Assembly: GCF_026341035.1 (NCBI RefSeq)
Contig: NZ_JAPEOQ010000001.1
Span: 2,046,001 to 2,110,000, forward strand
Direction of reading: 5' to 3'
Source of the DNA: Streptomyces sp. NBC_01016
GTDB taxonomy: Bacteria; Actinomycetota; Actinomycetes; Streptomycetales; Streptomycetaceae
Length of the DNA stretch: 64,000 nt
The notes beneath the pieces were generated by a model. That model was not told the origin of the DNA. It did no database searches and worked only from the letters and a program-made list of their open reading frames with translations. This document shows, one piece after another, positions 43,963 through 52,754 of the stretch. How positions within the stretch are numbered: the stretch's first letter is position 1; the number at the start of each line of letters is the position of its first letter. A program made the translations under genes and the position numbers.

Positions 43963-44904
43963 GTGCCGACCGCCATAGCCGTGACCGACCCCGACCTGGT
44001 CCTCGCCTCGCCGGACCGGCACACACCGACCGCCACCGTGCTGCCCGTGGGCGAACCGCAGCAGAAGTATCCGCTCGACCGCGCCCTGACCGACGTCCAC
44101 ACACTGATCGAACAGCACGGGTACGTGATCGTGCTCTGCCCGGAATCGGCGCCGGACGCGACCGTGCACCGGCTGCATTCGATCCGTTCCGTGCTGGAAA
44201 CCGACCGGATCGCGATCCTGCGCCCCGCGCTCCCGCCGCTCGGGCTCGCCGTACTGGCGCTGCAATTGCGGCAGTTGTCGATCTGCGACTTCAGCCCGGG
44301 CGTGCTCGCGTCGTCGGCCCGCCTGCTCGCGCATTACGTCTACGCGGGCGCGGTCGTCGGATCGGTGGCGAAACTGGACCGGGTCCCGGTCTCCCTGAAG
44401 GCGCACGCGAAGTCCTGGTCCCCGAACGCCCAGTTCGCGGTGGTCGCCTCGCCGCAACCCCAACTCCTGCGCCTGACGGGCTCGGAGACACCGACAGGCC
44501 CCGCCTTCGGGACCCGCATGGTCTACGCCGTCGGCCAGAGCACGCCGGACTGGCTCACGGGTGTCCTCGCGCCCGCCTGGCGGGTGCAGGGGGTGACGCG
44601 GACGCGGCTGCCGGCCGAGTCACCGCGATGGTGGGCGACAGGCAAGCAGGCCAGCCCCGGCCGCATCGTCGAATTCGCGGCGGCGATCCCCGACATCTCG
44701 GTCCTCTACCAACTCGTCTCCTCGGTCCGCCGCGAACAGTGCCACTGGTGCGGCCTCGAACTCATCGGTGACCGCTGCGGGTTCTGCTCCGCGCCGCTGG
44801 CGGGCGAGGCGCCACCCGAGGGCACGGGCGCGCCGACGCGCTCGGCACTCACACCCGCGGCGGGCTCGACCCGAACAGCACTCCCACGTCCGACCCACTC
44901 CTGA
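43963..44904 (+). CDS. Conserved hypothetical at the head of the tad locus, with C-terminal zinc ribbon
   Basis: 313 aa. Most of the protein is a soluble alpha/beta region of unknown fold (YVIVLCPESAPDATVHRLHS; LAVLALQLRQLSICDFSPG). It ends with a CxxC...CxxC zinc ribbon (CHWCGLELIGDRCGFC) and a disordered tail. Start GTG 43963 after GGGGGG. It lies 26 bp before cpaB in the same direction, so it is probably part of the pilus operon. Confidence 0.72.
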   Translation: MPTAIAVTDPDLVLASPDRHTPTATVLPVGEPQQKYPLDRALTDVHTLIEQHGYVIVLCPESAPDATVHRLHSIRSVLETDRIAILRPALPPLGLAVLALQLRQLSICDFSPGVLASSARLLAHYVYAGAVVGSVAKLDRVPVSLKAHAKSWSPNAQFAVVASPQPQLLRLTGSETPTGPAFGTRMVYAVGQSTPDWLTGVLAPAWRVQGVTRTRLPAESPRWWATGKQASPGRIVEFAAAIPDISVLYQLVSSVRREQCHWCGLELIGDRCGFCSAPLAGEAPPEGTGAPTRSALTPAAGSTRTALPRPTHS

Positions 44905-44930
44905 CCCCTACCAACGAGGTTGCTCGGTCC

Positions 44931-45650
44931 ATGAATTCACGTCAGCGCCGCGGCGTCATACTCCTGGTCGTCTCGGCCCTGTGCGCCATCGGCGCGTTCG
45001 CCGGTGTGCTCGCCGTGATCCGTGACGTGAACTCGAAGGTGGCGCCGGAGGTGGACGCGTACGAGCTGAAACAGGACGTGTCCCCGTACAAGCAGCTCAC
45101 GGCGGACCAGTTCGAAAAGGTGGAAATGCCGAAGCGGTGGCTGTCGGCCACGGCCGTCACCGACCTCGGCGACATCCGCGGCAAGATCGCCGTCACGCAG
45201 CTCAAGAAGGGCTCCCTGCTCCAGTCCGACATGATCGTCGACCGCCCGAAGCTGGAGGCGGGACAGCAGGAGATCGCCATCATGATCGACGCGGAGACCG
45301 GCGTCGCCGGGAAGATCAACCCCGGCTCGAAGGTCAACATCTACGCCACCTTCAAGGCCGAGAACGACAAGCAGCGCGACCAGTCCAAGGTCATCGTGGA
45401 GAACGCCGGGGTGATCGACGTGGGCAAGCTGACCCCGATCGACCAGCAGGGCGCCGCGGACAGCGAGAACTCCACCCGCAGACAGGGCGAGGCCGTCCCG
45501 ATCACCTTCGCCCTCGGCCCCGCGGACGCCCAACGGGTCGCCTACGCCGAGTCGTTCGCGACCCACGTCCGCCTGGCCCTGGTGGCCCCCGGCGACACCG
45601 AGAAAATCACCCCGGAGGACCGCTCGTACACCTTGGAGGGCGACAAGTGA
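44931..45650 (+). CDS. cpaB: Flp pilus assembly protein CpaB/RcpC
   Basis: 239 aa. One N-terminal TM helix (GVILLVVSALCAIGAFAGVL) is followed by an SAF domain (YKQLTADQFEKVEMPKRWLS; GKIAVTQLKKGSLLQSDMIV) and the RcpC/CpaB extension. It is the periplasmic-side component of Tad machines. Its stop overlaps the GTG of a small repeat-derived ORF that now separates it from cpaE. Confidence 0.88.
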   Translation: MNSRQRRGVILLVVSALCAIGAFAGVLAVIRDVNSKVAPEVDAYELKQDVSPYKQLTADQFEKVEMPKRWLSATAVTDLGDIRGKIAVTQLKKGSLLQSDMIVDRPKLEAGQQEIAIMIDAETGVAGKINPGSKVNIYATFKAENDKQRDQSKVIVENAGVIDVGKLTPIDQQGAADSENSTRRQGEAVPITFALGPADAQRVAYAESFATHVRLALVAPGDTEKITPEDRSYTLEGDK

Positions 45651-45865
45651 CCACCTCACTTCAAGCCCGGGCCACTCAAGCCCCGCCGGCGATTGAGGCG
45701 CGGGGTCCGGGGCAGCGCCCCGAGACGTCAACTCCGGTTCGGCCACATCAAGCCCGCGCGCAGGTACGGGCATTTCAAGCCCCTGCGGCGATTGAGCAGC
45801 GGGGCCCGGGGCAGAGCCCCGAGACGTCAACCACGGCGCCGCGGAACGGAGGTTCCCGCCGATGA
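45647..45865 (+). CDS. Repeat-derived 72-codon ORF bridging cpaB and cpaE
   Basis: GTG 45647 overlaps the cpaB stop (GTGA), has GGAGGG at seven bases, and its TGA overlaps the next ATG (ATGA), so the frame is wired for translation. The product (VTTSLQARATQAPPAIEARG, later ARAFQAPAAIEQRGP-like text) is encoded almost wholly by two dispersed repeats and looks low-complexity. It probably arose by repeat insertion and serves, if anything, to keep translational coupling. May not be a stable protein. Confidence 0.5.
   Translation: MTTSLQARATQAPPAIEARGPGQRPETSTPVRPHQARAQVRAFQAPAAIEQRGPGQSPETSTTAPRNGGSRR
45677..45832 (+). repeat. Dispersed repeats, copies B and C, in the tad operon
   Basis: Copy B (about 45677-45732) and copy C (about 45776-45832) share the GCGATTGAG half and the GGTCCGGGGCAG/GCCCCG hairpin, both ending GAGACGTCAAC. 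The surrounding block is bounded by TGACCACC at 45648-45655 and 45863-45870. Confidence 0.85.
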
Positions 45866-47448
45866 CCACCCGTATCCTCCCGGCGGTAGCTGACCCGGAA
45901 ACCGCCAGAGGCCTCGTCACACTCCTCTCCCAGCTCCCCGACGCCGAACCCGCCCCACCCGTCCCCGACGCCACCGCCCTGCTCGACACCCTCGCCGGCC
46001 TCGCCGCCGAGTCCCTGGACGAGCTCCCCGAAGTCGTCCTGGTCCACGACCGCATCGGCCCCGTCCCCGCCCTCGACCTCATCCGCGACCTGGTGCTCCG
46101 CTTCCCGGCGGTGGGCGTCGTCCTGCTCACCGCCGACGCCGGCCCCGCCCTCCTCACCGCCGCGATGGACAGCGGAGCGCGCGGCATCGTCGCGTTCCCC
46201 CTCGGCTACGACGCCCTCGCGGAACGCGTCCACGCGGCGGCCTCCTGGTCGGCGGGCATGCGCCGCCACCTGGCGGGCGGCACGGGAACCGAACTCGTCC
46301 CGGCGGGCGGCGGCGGCCGGGTCATCGCGGTGGCGGGCGCGAAGGGCGGCGTAGGAACCACGGTCACCGCGGTCCAACTCGCCCTCGCAGCAAGGGCATC
46401 CGGCCGCACGGCCGCCCTCCTGGACCTGGACCTCCAGTCCGGCGACGTGGCCTCCTACCTCGACGTCCAGTTCCGCCGCTCCGTCGCCGACCTCGCCGCG
46501 ATCCGCGACATCACGCCCCGCGTCCTCCAGGACGCCGCCTTCGCCCACGAGTCCGGCGTCGACCTGCTCCTCGCCCCCGCCGACGGCGAACGCGGCGAGG
46601 ACGTCACGGACCGCGTGGCCCGCCAGGTGATCCACGCCCTGCGTGCCCGCTACGACGTGGTGGTCATCGACTGCGGTACGCAAATGTCCTCGGCGAACAC
46701 CACGGCCATAGAACTCGCCGACCAGACGGCCCTCCTGGTCACCCCGGACGTCGTGGCGGTACGCGCGGCGAAGCGCATGGTCCGCCTCTGGGACCGCCTC
46801 CAGATCCGCAAGGCGGAGGAGACCCTCACGGTCGTCAACCGGCACGCCCGCTCGGCGGAGATCCAGCCGACGCTGGTGGAACGGGTGACCGGCACAAAGA
46901 CGGCCCGCACCTCCATCCCGGCCGCGTACAAGGAACTCCAGGCGGCGGTCGACGCGGGCCGCATGCAGGACCTCGACAACCGCTCGTCGGTCAAGCAGGC
47001 GATGTGGGCGCTGGCGGCGGAACTCGACCTCGTGGCCACGCCCACACCCCCGACGTCCGGCCGCCGGGCCCGCCGCCGCGGCTCGGACAAGGGCGCGGTG
47101 ACCCTCGAGTTCGCGGCGATGTTCCCGCTCATCCTCGTCGTCCTCGCCCTGATGTGGCAGTGCGTCCTGTACGGCTACACGTACTCCCTGGCGGGCAACG
47201 CGGCGGACGAGGCGGCGCGGGCGGCGACATCCGCTGCCGCGGGGACCGGGGACATGGCAGGGGCCTGCAACACGGCGGGCCGCAAGAACCTGCCGGGGGC
47301 GTGGCAGGACGCGCAGATCACGTGCACGGACGACGGCACGGTGACCCGAGCGACGGTCGACGTGGACGTCCCCCTCTTCTTCCCGGGCGTGAACCCGGGC
47401 TGGTCGGTGAAGGGCGAGGCGGGAGCGGCGACGGAGGTGGTCCGGTGA
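45862..47448 (+). CDS. CpaE/TadZ-type ATPase fused to a TadE-like pseudopilin
   Basis: 528 aa. N-terminal receiver-like region (about 1-130), then a MinD/ParA-type ATPase with deviant Walker A GAKGGVGTT (about residue 160) and VVVIDCGTQMSS. At residue 411 a prepilin-type motif appears: KG|AVTLEF, Glu at +5 after Gly, then a TM helix (FAAMFPLILVVLALMWQCVL) and a TadE extracellular domain with two later Cys. CpaE and TadE are usually separate genes. Either one polypeptide is cleaved by prepilin peptidase or TadE has an internal start. Its stop overlaps the next gene (GTGA). Confidence 0.82.
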   Translation: MTTRILPAVADPETARGLVTLLSQLPDAEPAPPVPDATALLDTLAGLAAESLDELPEVVLVHDRIGPVPALDLIRDLVLRFPAVGVVLLTADAGPALLTAAMDSGARGIVAFPLGYDALAERVHAAASWSAGMRRHLAGGTGTELVPAGGGGRVIAVAGAKGGVGTTVTAVQLALAARASGRTAALLDLDLQSGDVASYLDVQFRRSVADLAAIRDITPRVLQDAAFAHESGVDLLLAPADGERGEDVTDRVARQVIHALRARYDVVVIDCGTQMSSANTTAIELADQTALLVTPDVVAVRAAKRMVRLWDRLQIRKAEETLTVVNRHARSAEIQPTLVERVTGTKTARTSIPAAYKELQAAVDAGRMQDLDNRSSVKQAMWALAAELDLVATPTPPTSGRRARRRGSDKGAVTLEFAAMFPLILVVLALMWQCVLYGYTYSLAGNAADEAARAATSAAAGTGDMAGACNTAGRKNLPGAWQDAQITCTDDGTVTRATVDVDVPLFFPGVNPGWSVKGEAGAATEVVR

Positions 47449-47885
47449 CGGAATCTGAAGCCCCGCCTTTGGACGAGAGCCCGCGGGGTCCGGGGCAGAG
47501 CCCCGAGGCGTCAACCCCGCCGCGGCGAAACCTGTCCGGCGACCGCGGAGTCTCGATGCTGGAGTTCGCCGGCTTCCTCCCCTTCCTCCTCGTCATCGGC
47601 ATGGCCGCAATCCAACTCGGCCTCGTCGGCTACGCCGCCAACCAGGCCGGATCCGCCGCCCGCGCAGCGGCCCGGTCCGAATCCCTCGCGCCCGGCACCG
47701 CCCAGGCGGCCGCCGACGCCGCGGCGAGCGCCTGGCTGAACCCCGAGGCGGCAGGGGGCGGCGGGGACGCCGTGACGTACACGGTCACCGTCCACGTACC
47801 ACCGGTCATCCCGTTGTTCGGCGACGGCTGGTACCTCCACCGCACGGCAACCATGCCGAACGACCGCGAGAACGAGGGGAGTTGA
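47445..47885 (+). CDS. tadE: TadE-family pseudopilin with repeat-encoded N-terminus
   Basis: 146 aa. The first ~24 codons come from a dispersed repeat (PRGPGQSPEAST). A prepilin site GDRG|VSMLEF (Gly35, Glu at +5) is followed by the TM helix AGFLPFLLVIGMAAIQLGLV and a small extracytoplasmic domain. Because the repeat part lies before the cleavage site it would be removed on maturation. GTG 47445 overlaps the preceding stop. Confidence 0.85.
   Translation: MTESEAPPLDESPRGPGQSPEASTPPRRNLSGDRGVSMLEFAGFLPFLLVIGMAAIQLGLVGYAANQAGSAARAAARSESLAPGTAQAAADAAASAWLNPEAAGGGGDAVTYTVTVHVPPVIPLFGDGWYLHRTATMPNDRENEGS
47457..47516 (+). repeat. Dispersed repeat, copy D, inside tadE coding sequence
   Basis: GCGGGGTCCGGGGCAGAGCC then CCGAGGCGTCAAC, as in copies B and C, but read in frame as the TadE leader. 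Confidence 0.85.
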
Positions 47886-47894
47886 CCTGAAGAC

Positions 47895-49277
47895 ATGAGC
47901 CTTCGCTCAAGAGTGATCGCCACCCGCGACCCGGCAGGCGGCGACCCCGGAACCGCCACACCCGCCGACCGCGACGAGGGCCTGGTGGCCGTCTACCGCA
48001 CCAAGCTCCTGGAGGAGATCGACCTCGCGGAGATGTCGTCGCTCCAGGCCGCCGAACGCCGGCTCCGCCTGGAGCGCGTACTCGGCCACATCATCAGCCG
48101 CGAGGGCCCGGTCCTCTCCTCGACGGAGCGCACCCAGCTGATCCGCCGCGTCGTGGACGAGGCCCTCGGCCTCGGCATCCTCGAACCCCTCCTCGCGGAC
48201 GCCTCGATCACCGAGATCATGGTGAACGGCCCGGACTCGATCTTCGTGGAACGAGCGGGCCGGGTGGAGCAACTCCCGCTCCGCTTCGCCTCGTCCGAGC
48301 AGCTCATGCAGACGATCGAACGCATCGTCTCCACGGTGAACCGCCGCGTCGACGAGTCCAACCCGATGGTCGACGCCCGCCTCCCCACCGGCGAACGCGT
48401 CAACGTGATCATCCCGCCGCTCTCGCTCACCGGCGCCACGCTCACCATCCGCCGCTTCCCACGCGCGTACAGCATGGGCGAACTCCTGGAACTCGGCTCG
48501 CTCGACGAGCACATGCTGATGTTCCTCGCGGCCTGCGTCCGCGCCCGCTTCAACATCATCGTGAGCGGCGGCACGGGCTCCGGGAAGACGACTCTCCTGA
48601 ACGCCCTCTCGGCGCTCATCCCGTCCCACGAACGCATCATCACGATCGAGGACTCGGCGGAACTCCAGCTCCAGCAGGAGCACGTGATCCGCCTGGAGTC
48701 CCGGCCCGCGAACGTGGAGGGCAAGGGCCAGATCACCATCCGCGACCTGGTCCGCAACAGCCTGCGCATGCGCCCCGACCGCATCATCGTCGGCGAGGTC
48801 CGCGGCGGCGAGACGCTCGACATGCTCCAGGCGATGTCGACCGGCCACGACGGCTCGCTCGCCACGGTCCACGCGAACACGGCGGAGGACGCCCTCACCC
48901 GCCTCCAGACCCTCGGCTCCATGTCGGAGGTGGACGTCCCCTTCGAGGCGCTGCGCGACCAGATCAACTCGGCGGTGGACGTCCTCGTCCAGCTCACGCG
49001 CGCCGCCGACGGCTCCCGCCGCATCACCGAGATCGCGCTGCTGATCTCGCACGGCCGCGAACAGTTCAGGATCGCGTCCGCGACCCGCTTCGTCGCGCAG
49101 CCCTACGTCTCCGGGGCCACGGACGACGAGATCCGCCGGGTCCGCGGCTACTACGAACACCTCCCGCTGCCCCGTCTCCTCGCCGACCGGCTCTACGTGG
49201 CGGGGGAGGCGGTGCCACCCGCGTTCGGCGTCGTGGAGTCGGTGGACGAACGCAACACGAGGGAGGCGACGGGATGA
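47895..49277 (+). CDS. tadA: Tad secretion ATPase TadA/CpaF
   Basis: 460 aa. Type II/IV secretion ATPase that powers Flp pilus assembly at the inner face of the membrane. Walker A is GGTGSGKTTLLN, the Asp box IITIEDSAELQL, Walker B RPDRIIVGEVRGGE and the His box GHDGSLATVHAN. Length is normal. ATG 47895; its stop overlaps the tadB ATG (ATGA). Confidence 0.93.
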   Translation: MSLRSRVIATRDPAGGDPGTATPADRDEGLVAVYRTKLLEEIDLAEMSSLQAAERRLRLERVLGHIISREGPVLSSTERTQLIRRVVDEALGLGILEPLLADASITEIMVNGPDSIFVERAGRVEQLPLRFASSEQLMQTIERIVSTVNRRVDESNPMVDARLPTGERVNVIIPPLSLTGATLTIRRFPRAYSMGELLELGSLDEHMLMFLAACVRARFNIIVSGGTGSGKTTLLNALSALIPSHERIITIEDSAELQLQQEHVIRLESRPANVEGKGQITIRDLVRNSLRMRPDRIIVGEVRGGETLDMLQAMSTGHDGSLATVHANTAEDALTRLQTLGSMSEVDVPFEALRDQINSAVDVLVQLTRAADGSRRITEIALLISHGREQFRIASATRFVAQPYVSGATDDEIRRVRGYYEHLPLPRLLADRLYVAGEAVPPAFGVVESVDERNTREATG

Positions 49278-50230
49278 CAACTGCTGTCCTACTGGCCCTG
49301 GTTGCCACGGTCTTCGCCTGTGTCGTCGCGATCGCGGGCGTCCACGCGCTGGCTTCGGGGCGGGCCCGGAGCCAGGATCTGGTCGACCGCCTGGACGCGT
49401 ACCCGGCGGGCGGCGACCCGGCCGCCGGCGGCGTGGGCGGCCGGGCCCGCCGCTTCACCACCATCGACCGCCGCCTGCGCCGCACGCGCCTGGGCCGCTC
49501 GGTGCACCTGCGCCTGTCGGCGACGGGCCTGGACGTGACGGCGGGCGAGTTCTCGGTCTACGTAGCCGTGGTCGCGGTGGGCCTGTGGCTGCTGGCGGCG
49601 TCGACACTGGCACCGTTCTTCGGCCCGATCGCGGCACTGGTGACCATCTACAGCGCGCTGATCTTCCTCAACTGGCAACGCCAGAAACGCATCGAGGCCT
49701 TCATCAACCAACTCCCGGACGTGGCCCGCCTCCTGGCGAACGCGACGGCCGCGGGCCTGGCGCTGCGCACGTCGCTCGCGATGGCGGCGGACGAACTCGA
49801 AGCGCCCGCGGGCGAGGAACTCTCACGCGTGGCCGACCAGTTGGCACTCGGCCGCTCGGTGGACGACGCCCTGGACGAACTCGCAACCCGCCTACCCTCC
49901 CGCGAACTGGTCGTCCTCGTCACCACGCTGGTCCTCTCCAACAAGGCGGGCGGCACGGTGGTCTCCTCCCTCCGCAATCTCACAAAAACGCTGGAGGACC
50001 GGAAGGAGACCCGCCGCGAGATCCGCACGATGCTCTCCGAGGTCAACGCGACGGCCTTCACGGTCCCGCTCCTCGGCCTCGGCTCCCTCCTCCTGATCAA
50101 CTCCTCGAACGACGGGGCGTTGGCGCGCGTGACGGACTCGGGAATGGGCCGGGCCCTGATCCTCATCTCACTCGCCCTCTACGGCATCGGCTTCTTCGTG
50201 ATCCGCCGCCTCGGCCGAATCGAGGTGTGA
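49274..50230 (+). CDS. tadB: Tad pilus membrane platform protein TadB
   Basis: 318 aa. N-terminal TM helix, two mid TM helices (about residues 95-140) and a C-terminal TM, with the T2SF/GspF domain between (QLPDVARLLANATAAGLALR; SNKAGGTVVSSLRNL). It forms the membrane platform for TadA together with TadC. Coupled to tadA by overlap. Confidence 0.9.
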   Translation: MTTAVLLALVATVFACVVAIAGVHALASGRARSQDLVDRLDAYPAGGDPAAGGVGGRARRFTTIDRRLRRTRLGRSVHLRLSATGLDVTAGEFSVYVAVVAVGLWLLAASTLAPFFGPIAALVTIYSALIFLNWQRQKRIEAFINQLPDVARLLANATAAGLALRTSLAMAADELEAPAGEELSRVADQLALGRSVDDALDELATRLPSRELVVLVTTLVLSNKAGGTVVSSLRNLTKTLEDRKETRREIRTMLSEVNATAFTVPLLGLGSLLLINSSNDGALARVTDSGMGRALILISLALYGIGFFVIRRLGRIEV

Positions 50231-50237
50231 GGAGACG

Positions 50238-51140
50238 ATGTCGACAACGATGATGGGCGTACTCCTCGCGGCCCTTACGGGGGTGGCGGTCCTGGGGATC
50301 TGCCTGGGCATCCGCATGTACCGGGCGGACGCCAAGGTCCCCAGCGACCTGGCCCTGGCCCTGGAGGTGGGCGCCAGCCGGGTCTCCACCACCGGCTCCG
50401 CGGTCGACCGCATCGGCATGCGGTTCGCGCCGCTGGTGCTGCGCCTCATGGGCCCGCGCCGCGTCGACGCCAAGCGCCGGAAGATCGACATGGCGGGCAA
50501 CCCGGGCGGCCTGACGATCGACCGCTACGCGGCGCGCAGGGCGGTGTACGGGATGTTCGGCCTGATCATGGGCCTGGTCTTCCTCTCCGCCGACAGCCCT
50601 CTCTTCGGGCTCCTGACCCTCGCCTTCGGCGCGCTGGCGGCGGACGCGCTGATCTGGCAGGCGGTCCGCGACCGCAAGGAAGTCATCGACCGCACGCTCC
50701 CCGACTTCCTGGACGTCCTCGCGGTGGTGGTCTCGGCGGGCCTCGGCTTCCGCCAGGCGCTTGACCGGGTCTCGGAGAAGTACGAGGGCCCGTGGGCCGA
50801 CGAACTCCGCATCACGCTCCGCCAGATGGACATGGGCGTCCCCCGCCGCCAGGCCTTCGACGAACTCCGCCGCCGCAACGCCTCCGAACAGGTCGCCCAG
50901 TTCGTCTCGGCGCTGCAACAGGGCGAGGAACTCGGCTCCCCGATCGCGGACACCCTCATCCAACTCGCCACGGACATGCGCCGCACGGACGCCCAGAACT
51001 CCCGCCGCCGTGCGGCGAAGACGATTCCGAAGGCGACGATGGTGACGCTGGTGTTCATGTTGCCGGCGACGATGATCTTGATCGGAACGGGGATGTTCCT
51101 CGGTTCCGGAACCAACTTCGGCTCGGTATTGGGTCGTTGA
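50238..51140 (+). CDS. tadC: Tad pilus membrane platform protein TadC
   Basis: 300 aa. TM helices at the N-terminus, middle and end, and a T2SF domain (LPDFLDVLAVVVSAGLGFRQ; GVPRRQAFDELRRRNAS; QQGEELGSPIADTL). Follows tadB by 7 bp after GAGGAGACG. Partner of TadB in the inner-membrane platform. Confidence 0.9.
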   Translation: MSTTMMGVLLAALTGVAVLGICLGIRMYRADAKVPSDLALALEVGASRVSTTGSAVDRIGMRFAPLVLRLMGPRRVDAKRRKIDMAGNPGGLTIDRYAARRAVYGMFGLIMGLVFLSADSPLFGLLTLAFGALAADALIWQAVRDRKEVIDRTLPDFLDVLAVVVSAGLGFRQALDRVSEKYEGPWADELRITLRQMDMGVPRRQAFDELRRRNASEQVAQFVSALQQGEELGSPIADTLIQLATDMRRTDAQNSRRRAAKTIPKATMVTLVFMLPATMILIGTGMFLGSGTNFGSVLGR

Positions 51141-51317
51141 GTGTCCTACGTAAGGGGGTTCCGGCGATGACGGGCGACGCAACGCGCCGACAACTTCCGG
51201 TCAAGCGCGACCCCTTACTTGGCGAATACGGGTGCAGAGGGTTGCGCTCCACGTACGTTGCGTGTGTTGATTTGGTTGCCTTGGCGAAAGTGTCGGAAGT
51301 GGTGAAAGGGGGCTCCC

Positions 51318-51536
51318 GTGATCAGGGACAAACTGCTCGGGGTGTGGGTGACGTGGACCAATACGCTGGGAGAGCGGGTTCGGGGGGCTCGGCGGGATTC
51401 CGGGGCCGGGTTTGTGGAGTACGCGGGGCTGATGATTCTGATCGCGGGGATTTTCGTGGCGATCGATGGCCTGGGGCTCGACGGGATGATTTCCAACGCG
51501 ATCCTGGGCGCCATCAACAACGTCATCGGTGGTTGA
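51318..51536 (+). CDS. flp: Flp-type pilin
   Basis: 72 aa. Leader of 29 residues with the cleavage site DSG|AGFVEYAG (Gly29, Glu at +5, Tyr next, the Flp hallmark), then one hydrophobic helix (LMILIAGIFVAIDGLGLDGM) and a short tail ending NNVIGG. The mature pilin would be 43 aa. GTG 51318 follows AAAGGGGG. The 177-bp gap upstream is AT-richer with TTGCGT and TTGATT hexamers and probably carries its own promoter, giving high pilin supply. Confidence 0.9.
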   Translation: MIRDKLLGVWVTWTNTLGERVRGARRDSGAGFVEYAGLMILIAGIFVAIDGLGLDGMISNAILGAINNVIGG

Positions 51537-52144
51537 GTTCGTCGCACCTTTGTGGTGATCGGGGATCGACCCTCCCGATCTACATCTGGCTGACCGCCAT
51601 CCTGCTCTTCGCCGCCTTCGCCTTCTTCGCCTTTGCCCAGGCCGCGTCGGCGCGCAACGGCGCCCAATCGGCCGCAGACGCAGCGGCGTTGGCGGCTGCC
51701 CAGTCCGCGCGCGACGAGTTGATGCTGGGGCTGGGTGACGCGCTCGAAGGCGGCGACAACTGGTTGGACTGGCTGGACGGCATGGACCCCAAGGACGACG
51801 GTGCGCCGGGGGCCGCGGCGGGTCGTCTGGCAGCGGCCAATGACGCCGAAGTCGTGAACGGCCCGGCCTTCACGAAGGTCAACGGCCACCCGGGTTACGA
51901 GGTAGGCGTGGAGACCCTCCACACCGTGGGAGACACGATCATTCCCGGCACGGAGAACCAGCGGGCGAAGGCGCACGCCACGGCGGTCGTACAGCCACGC
52001 TGCGACGTTCCGCTGGACGCCGACCCGAAGAAGCCCCTGCAACTCACCTGCGACGGTAAGACGGTGGACTTTGACCCCGAGGACTTCGACCTGGACGAGT
52101 TGCCGGACGCGTCCGACCTGTTCGCCGTCCGCCTTGCCGACTGA
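51533..52144 (+). CDS. TadG-like pilus-associated protein
   Basis: 203 aa. Short leader with GDRG|STLPIY, then TM helix (IWLTAILLFAAFAFFAFAQA) and an extracytoplasmic region starting ASARNGAQSAADAAALAAAQ, the typical TadG/pseudopilin helix. It lacks Glu at +5. The start is a TTG at 51533 overlapping the flp stop; the upstream frame runs through flp and tadC and is a shadow. Confidence 0.75.
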   Translation: MSSSHLCGDRGSTLPIYIWLTAILLFAAFAFFAFAQAASARNGAQSAADAAALAAAQSARDELMLGLGDALEGGDNWLDWLDGMDPKDDGAPGAAAGRLAAANDAEVVNGPAFTKVNGHPGYEVGVETLHTVGDTIIPGTENQRAKAHATAVVQPRCDVPLDADPKKPLQLTCDGKTVDFDPEDFDLDELPDASDLFAVRLAD

Positions 52145-52165
52145 CGAGAGAGGGAAGCCGTAGCG

Positions 52166-52753
52166 ATGAAACTTCGGCGCACTACGACGACCCGCCGGGC
52201 GCTGGCCGCGGTGGCGATCACGACCGGCCTGGTCCTCTCCGTGGCCGGCTGCGGAGGCGATGGCGACAAGGCGGACGACGCCCCCAAATCCTCCGCCCCG
52301 GCGCAGCAGGAGAGCGGCGACAAGCAGAAGGAGTCACAGTCGCCGTCCGCGGAACCGCTGGCCGAGGTGAAAGGGCAGGGCGGCATCGCGCTGTCCGTCA
52401 CATCGGCGAAGCGGGATGGGGGAGGCTTCCTCACCGTTGAGGGCACCGTCACGAACAACACGGGCAAGCCGTGGGCGGTCGTCGACTGGCGCGGCGACGA
52501 GAAGGAGTTGGCGTCAAACGGTGGCTCGATGGCCGGTGCTGCGCTCGTTGATGAGGCCGGCAAGAAGAAGTACCTCGTCCTGAGGGACACCCAGGGGCGC
52601 TGCCTGTGCACCCGCTTCACGGGTGGTGTGCTCAATGGCGAGACGAAGGACTGGTACGCCCAATTCCCGGCCCCGGCCGAGGGCACCACCAAGGTCAGTC
52701 TCCAGGTTGGCGGCATGCCTCCCGCCCCCATCGAGATCACCGAGGGCGATTGA
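52166..52753 (+). CDS. Hypothetical lipoprotein in the tad locus
   Basis: 195 aa. Lipoprotein signal with lipobox SVAGC, then a charged low-complexity linker and a compact beta-rich domain (GTVTNNTGKPWAVVDWRGDE; GRCLCTRFTGG with two Cys). It lies between TadG-like and OmpA-domain genes, 21 bp and 1 bp away, so it is likely part of the same operon and exposed on the membrane outer face. No known family recognised. Confidence 0.8.
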   Translation: MKLRRTTTTRRALAAVAITTGLVLSVAGCGGDGDKADDAPKSSAPAQQESGDKQKESQSPSAEPLAEVKGQGGIALSVTSAKRDGGGFLTVEGTVTNNTGKPWAVVDWRGDEKELASNGGSMAGAALVDEAGKKKYLVLRDTQGRCLCTRFTGGVLNGETKDWYAQFPAPAEGTTKVSLQVGGMPPAPIEITEGD

Positions 52754-52754
52754 C

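Noticed and set aside
43682..44104. Longer chitinase start
   Set aside because: Would cross the DasR site and promoter and remove the signal peptide from the N-terminus.
50792..51532. N-terminal extension of the TadG-like protein through tadC and flp
   Set aside because: The extension is out-of-frame text of other genes; a TTG overlapping the flp stop gives a normal TadG start.
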